NCBI RefSeq assembly: GCF_947501415.1
Contig: NZ_CANMVL010000014.1
Span: 1 to 64,000 of the forward strand
Direction: 5' to 3'
DNA: 64,000 bases
Source: an uncultured Halomonas sp.
Lineage (GTDB): Bacteria; Pseudomonadota; Gammaproteobacteria; Pseudomonadales; Halomonadaceae
In this document: in pieces, positions 61,773-64,000 of the stretch
Layout of the letters: every line of letters begins with the position of its first letter
Numbering within the stretch: the first letter of the stretch is position 1
Position numbers and translations under genes: made by a program
Notes under the pieces: model-generated
The model's database searches: none
What the model was told of the DNA's origin: nothing
What the model saw: the letters and a program-made list of their open reading frames with translations, nothing else

Positions 61773-62203
61773 GGGACCCCCTTGGCTAGCGACGAAGAGT
61801 CGTCATGCCAGTGGGCATGACGGAATGCTGGCGACTCTACCAAGCGATCGCAATATTCGCCATTGGTCTAATAGCGAAGTCACTGGAGGATTTTTACAAC
61901 ACCGTCCACTTTCCGAGCGATTCTGTAGTCTGCTGCAAAAATCACGGGGCACTGTAGGGATACCGCAGTTACCGACAGGATGATAGTGAAAGGCGCCGGG
62001 GATAGGACGGAGAGGGGGTCCGAGGACCAGGGATGGCCGAGGTAGCCTACAAGGAAGTACTCGTAGCGCCCCCTCGACGGCCTGTCGCCGGAATAGCCTT
62101 GAGCGGTGCTGCTATCTGCGCTAACCCTACGGGCGCTGGGGCGGCTTGTCGTGGAAGGCATGGAGGCCGACAATGAGGCTTTTATCGACCAAGCGATTCC
62201 ACC
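61773..62203. other. ppsA-ppsR divergent intergenic region
   Basis: 431 bases with promoters for both genes expected. The middle is taken up by the inverted-end repeat at 61954-62130, so the repeat lies on the ppsR side. No gene was recognised. Confidence 0.5.
61954..62130. repeat. Inverted-end repeat element, copy 2 (177 bp)
   Basis: The left end GTAGGGATACCGCAGTTA and the complement of the right end GTAGGGTTAGCGCAGATA match imperfectly. The interior GGGTCCGAGGACCAGGGA followed by TGGCCGAGGTAGC is shared with the copy at 53396-53576. Both copies lie in divergent or co-oriented promoter regions, upstream of rraA and ppsR. Confidence 0.7.
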
Positions 62204-63037
62204 ATGACCCGTACCGCCTTCTTTATCTCCGACGGCACCGGCATCACCGCCGAGAGCCTGGGCCGCAGCCTGCTGGCGCAGTTCGAGAACCTCGAGATCC
62301 GCATGATCACCAAGCCCTATATCGACACCCTCGAGAAGGCTCACGAACTGGTGGAGGTGATCAACGGGGTGGCGGTGCGTGACGGCGAGTCACCGATCAT
62401 CATCGACACCATCGTCGACAGCAATATTCGTCAGATCATCAGCGATTCCGACGGCTTCAACATCGACATCTTCTCGACCTTCCTCGAGCCCCTGGAGCAG
62501 GAGCTCAAGACCCACTCCAGCTACACCGTGGGGCGAACCCACTCCATCGGCAAGGATGAGGCCTACATGGACCGCATCCAGTCGGTGCACTTCGCCCTGG
62601 ACAATGACGATGGCGCGCGCACCCATCAATACGACAAGGCCGATGTGATCCTGATCGGCGTGTCGCGCTGCGGCAAGACCCCCACCTCACTCTATCTGGC
62701 GTTGCAGTTCGGCATCCGCGCGGCCAACTACCCGCTCACCGAGGATGACCTCGATGAGGACGGCACCCTCAAGCTCCCCAGGGTGCTGGCCCCCTACCAG
62801 CGCAAGCTGTTCGGCCTGACCATCGATCCCAGACGGCTGGCGGCAATCCGCCACGAGCGCCGGCCCAACAGCCGCTACAGCTCCATGGATCAGTGTGTTC
62901 AAGAGGTGAGTCAGGCCGAGGGGGTCTACCGCCAGCTGCATATCCCCTTTATCGACACCACCCGCTTCTCGGTAGAGGAGATCTCCACCCGGATGATCGC
63001 CGAGATGGGGCTGGTACGGCGATTCTCACCGCGCTGA
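62204..63037 (+). CDS. ppsR: PEP synthase regulatory kinase/pyrophosphorylase PpsR
   Basis: 277 residues. It switches PEP synthase off by ADP-dependent phosphorylation of a Thr and on by phosphate-dependent dephosphorylation. [20 protein letters not shown] and the ADP-binding [20 protein letters not shown] are the DUF299/PSRP signature, and the C-terminal [20 protein letters not shown] completes the family pattern. Pairing with ppsA next door makes the assignment secure. Confidence 0.96.
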   Translation: MTRTAFFISDGTGITAESLGRSLLAQFENLEIRMITKPYIDTLEKAHELVEVINGVAVRDGESPIIIDTIVDSNIRQIISDSDGFNIDIFSTFLEPLEQELKTHSSYTVGRTHSIGKDEAYMDRIQSVHFALDNDDGARTHQYDKADVILIGVSRCGKTPTSLYLALQFGIRAANYPLTEDDLDEDGTLKLPRVLAPYQRKLFGLTIDPRRLAAIRHERRPNSRYSSMDQCVQEVSQAEGVYRQLHIPFIDTTRFSVEEISTRMIAEMGLVRRFSPR

Positions 63038-63051
63038 GAAACAAGAAACAA

Positions 63052-63081
63052 GGTTCGAGGGGCCGGCTCGCCCCTCGAACC
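63052..63081. terminator. Bidirectional hairpin between ppsR and the CoA-transferase gene
   Basis: GGTTCGAGGGG and CCCCTCGAACC are perfect 11-bp arms around an 8-base loop, centred between two convergent genes. It overlaps the CCTCGAA tandem repeat at 63073-63093, so one arm is built from repeat units. Confidence 0.6.
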
Positions 63082-63093
63082 TCGAACCTCGAA
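63073..63093. repeat. CCTCGAA tandem repeat (three units)
   Basis: Three perfect units followed by the same ACGTCCCTA-type run-out seen next to 56138. It lies just before the stop codon of the minus-strand CoA-transferase gene. Confidence 0.8.
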
Positions 63094-63101
63094 CCACGTC
63101 C

Positions 63102-64000
63102 CTACCTGACGACTCCTGCCCGTCTTAATCTGGCAATATCATCGGCGGTCAGCCCCATCTCGGCAAGCAGGGCGTCGCTGTCCTGGCCCAGGCGCGGCGG
63201 GGCCAGTTCGCTGGTGGCGGAGGCACCATCGAAGCGCAACGGATTGGCCACCTGGGGCACCTCGAGTTCACCTCGCCTCAGGGTGCGATACATCTCGCGA
63301 TGCTGCACCTGGGGATCCTCGAACACCTCACTGAGGGTATTGATGGGCCCGGCCGGGATGCCGCGGGCCTCCAGTTCGGTGAGCCACTCATCCCGGGGGC
63401 GGGTGACGAGAATCGCCCGGATCAACGACACCAGCACTTCGCGATTGCCGACTCGGGCAGCGTTGGTGGCATAGGCCGGGTCGCGAGCCCACTCCGGGCG
63501 TTCCAGCAATGCGGCCAGGCGGGCGAACTGGGCGTCGTTGCCGACGGTCAAGGCCAGATACCCGTCGGCGCAGGCGAAGACCTGGTAGGGAACGATATTG
63601 GGATGGGCGTTGCCATGACGCTCCGGGTTCTTCCCGCTGACGAGAACATTGAGTGCCTGGTTGGCCAGGGTGGCCACCTGAACATCGAGCAGTGCCACAT
63701 CCACATGGCGCCCCACACCGGTGCGCTCACGCTCCTGCAGCGCGGCCAGGACACCCACGGTGGCGTAGAGACCGGTCATCACATCGGTGATCGCCACCCC
63801 GGTCTTCATCGGCAGGCCATCGGCCTCCCCGGTCAGGCTCATCAGCCCACCCATGGCCTGGATCATGAAGTCGTAGCCGGCGCGGTGGGCATAGGGGCCA
63901 TCCTGACCGAAGCCGGTAATGGAGCAACCGATCAGGCGCGGGTTGAGCGTGTGCAGGCTGGCATAGTCGAGGCCGTACTTGGCGAGACCACCGACCTTGA
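63102..64000 (-). CDS. CaiB/BaiF (type III) CoA-transferase, 5' end outside the window
   Basis: At least 299 residues; the frame is open to the window edge. It moves CoA between acyl groups. Family features in the visible part are LIGCSITGFGQDGPYAHRAG (the conserved G-Q-x-G-P), YDFMIQAMGGLMSLTGEADG with the region around the catalytic Asp shortly after it, VAITDVMTGLYATVGVLAAL and the GRHVDVALLDVQVATLANQA helix. The C-terminal RGIPAGPINTLSEVFEDPQV is typical. The substrate cannot be told; a formyl- or succinyl-type enzyme is possible. Confidence 0.9.
   Translation of the reverse strand, partial: KVGGLAKYGLDYASLHTLNPRLIGCSITGFGQDGPYAHRAGYDFMIQAMGGLMSLTGEADGLPMKTGVAITDVMTGLYATVGVLAALQERERTGVGRHVDVALLDVQVATLANQALNVLVSGKNPERHGNAHPNIVPYQVFACADGYLALTVGNDAQFARLAALLERPEWARDPAYATNAARVGNREVLVSLIRAILVTRPRDEWLTELEARGIPAGPINTLSEVFEDPQVQHREMYRTLRRGELEVPQVANPLRFDGASATSELAPPRLGQDSDALLAEMGLTADDIARLRRAGVVR

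Noticed and set aside
59367-61820. An 817-codon plus-strand open frame opposite ppsA
   Set aside because: Same antisense effect; the translated product is rich in His, Gln and Gly without any domain, while the other strand encodes full PEP synthase.

Overview
The window looks like a high-GC gammaproteobacterial chromosome, most plausibly Halomonas or another member of the Halomonadaceae. The grounds are gene content typical of that group (BCCT carrier, betaine-type binding protein, ppsA/ppsR pair, OsmC-YcaO fusion, RraA, YbgA/DUF523 fusion). The assignment is an inference from family resemblance, not from a marker gene. No rRNA, tRNA or CRISPR array was recognised.

Positions 1-6332 form a chromosomal integron. 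An integron-type tyrosine recombinase (intI, 5367-6332, +) is preceded by a promoter and an attI-like region. Reading away from it on the minus strand is a row of gene cassettes, each ended by an attC site. Five complete cassettes are present: a zinc-ribbon/DUF4145-like protein, a C39-like cysteine peptidase fold, and three proteins of unknown function, at least two of them membrane-anchored. A sixth, a ZIP metal-transporter cassette, is cut by an IS3-family element that is itself interrupted by a second IS3-family element at the window edge. In every complete cassette the first seven bases are the exact complement of the R'' box of its own attC, which is strong internal proof of the boundaries.

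Positions 6333-12824 are a scrap zone. Small metabolic or membrane genes (SRPBCC protein, aspartate racemase, 3-methyladenine glycosylase-like protein, MliC-type lipoprotein) lie among broken genes: a DsbA-like/nucleoside-gate fusion, a three-part chimera (DUF3140, alpha/beta hydrolase, racemase), an ABC exporter tail and a ybaK relic with its middle removed. Several relics are paralogues of intact genes elsewhere in the window.

Positions 13156-32293 hold a very large M6-like metalloprotease-like protein without an obvious signal peptide, an ABC exporter, an RND efflux operon with a TetR-type operator, a YbaK deacylase, an OsmC-YcaO fusion, three more relics (cupin, PAS, racemase) and a SWIM/SNF2 helicase. 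Positions 32639-47510 are dominated by transport: an Nramp-like carrier, a BCCT carrier, a CDF exporter, an MscS channel and a four-gene Mn/Zn-type ABC operon. They also include an FMN glutamate-synthase-like enzyme with two CDGSH iron-sulfur motifs and a ChaN/PDZ protein. Positions 47628-64000 carry glutaredoxin, a CLC protein lacking the gating glutamate, an orphan binding protein, a methyltransferase, the TudS-YbgA fusion, RraA, a membrane GDPD, gamma-glutamyltransferase, a betaine-type binding protein, PEP synthase with its divergent regulator PpsR, and a CoA-transferase cut by the window end.

Two families of non-coding elements with terminal inverted repeats are scattered between genes. 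One (36361-36634 and 59059-59310) is flanked by 8-bp target duplications, so it is a MITE-like mobile element. The other (53396-53576, 61954-62130, and a partial copy at 48046-48098) has its own inverted ends. Short tandem repeats sit at several gene ends.
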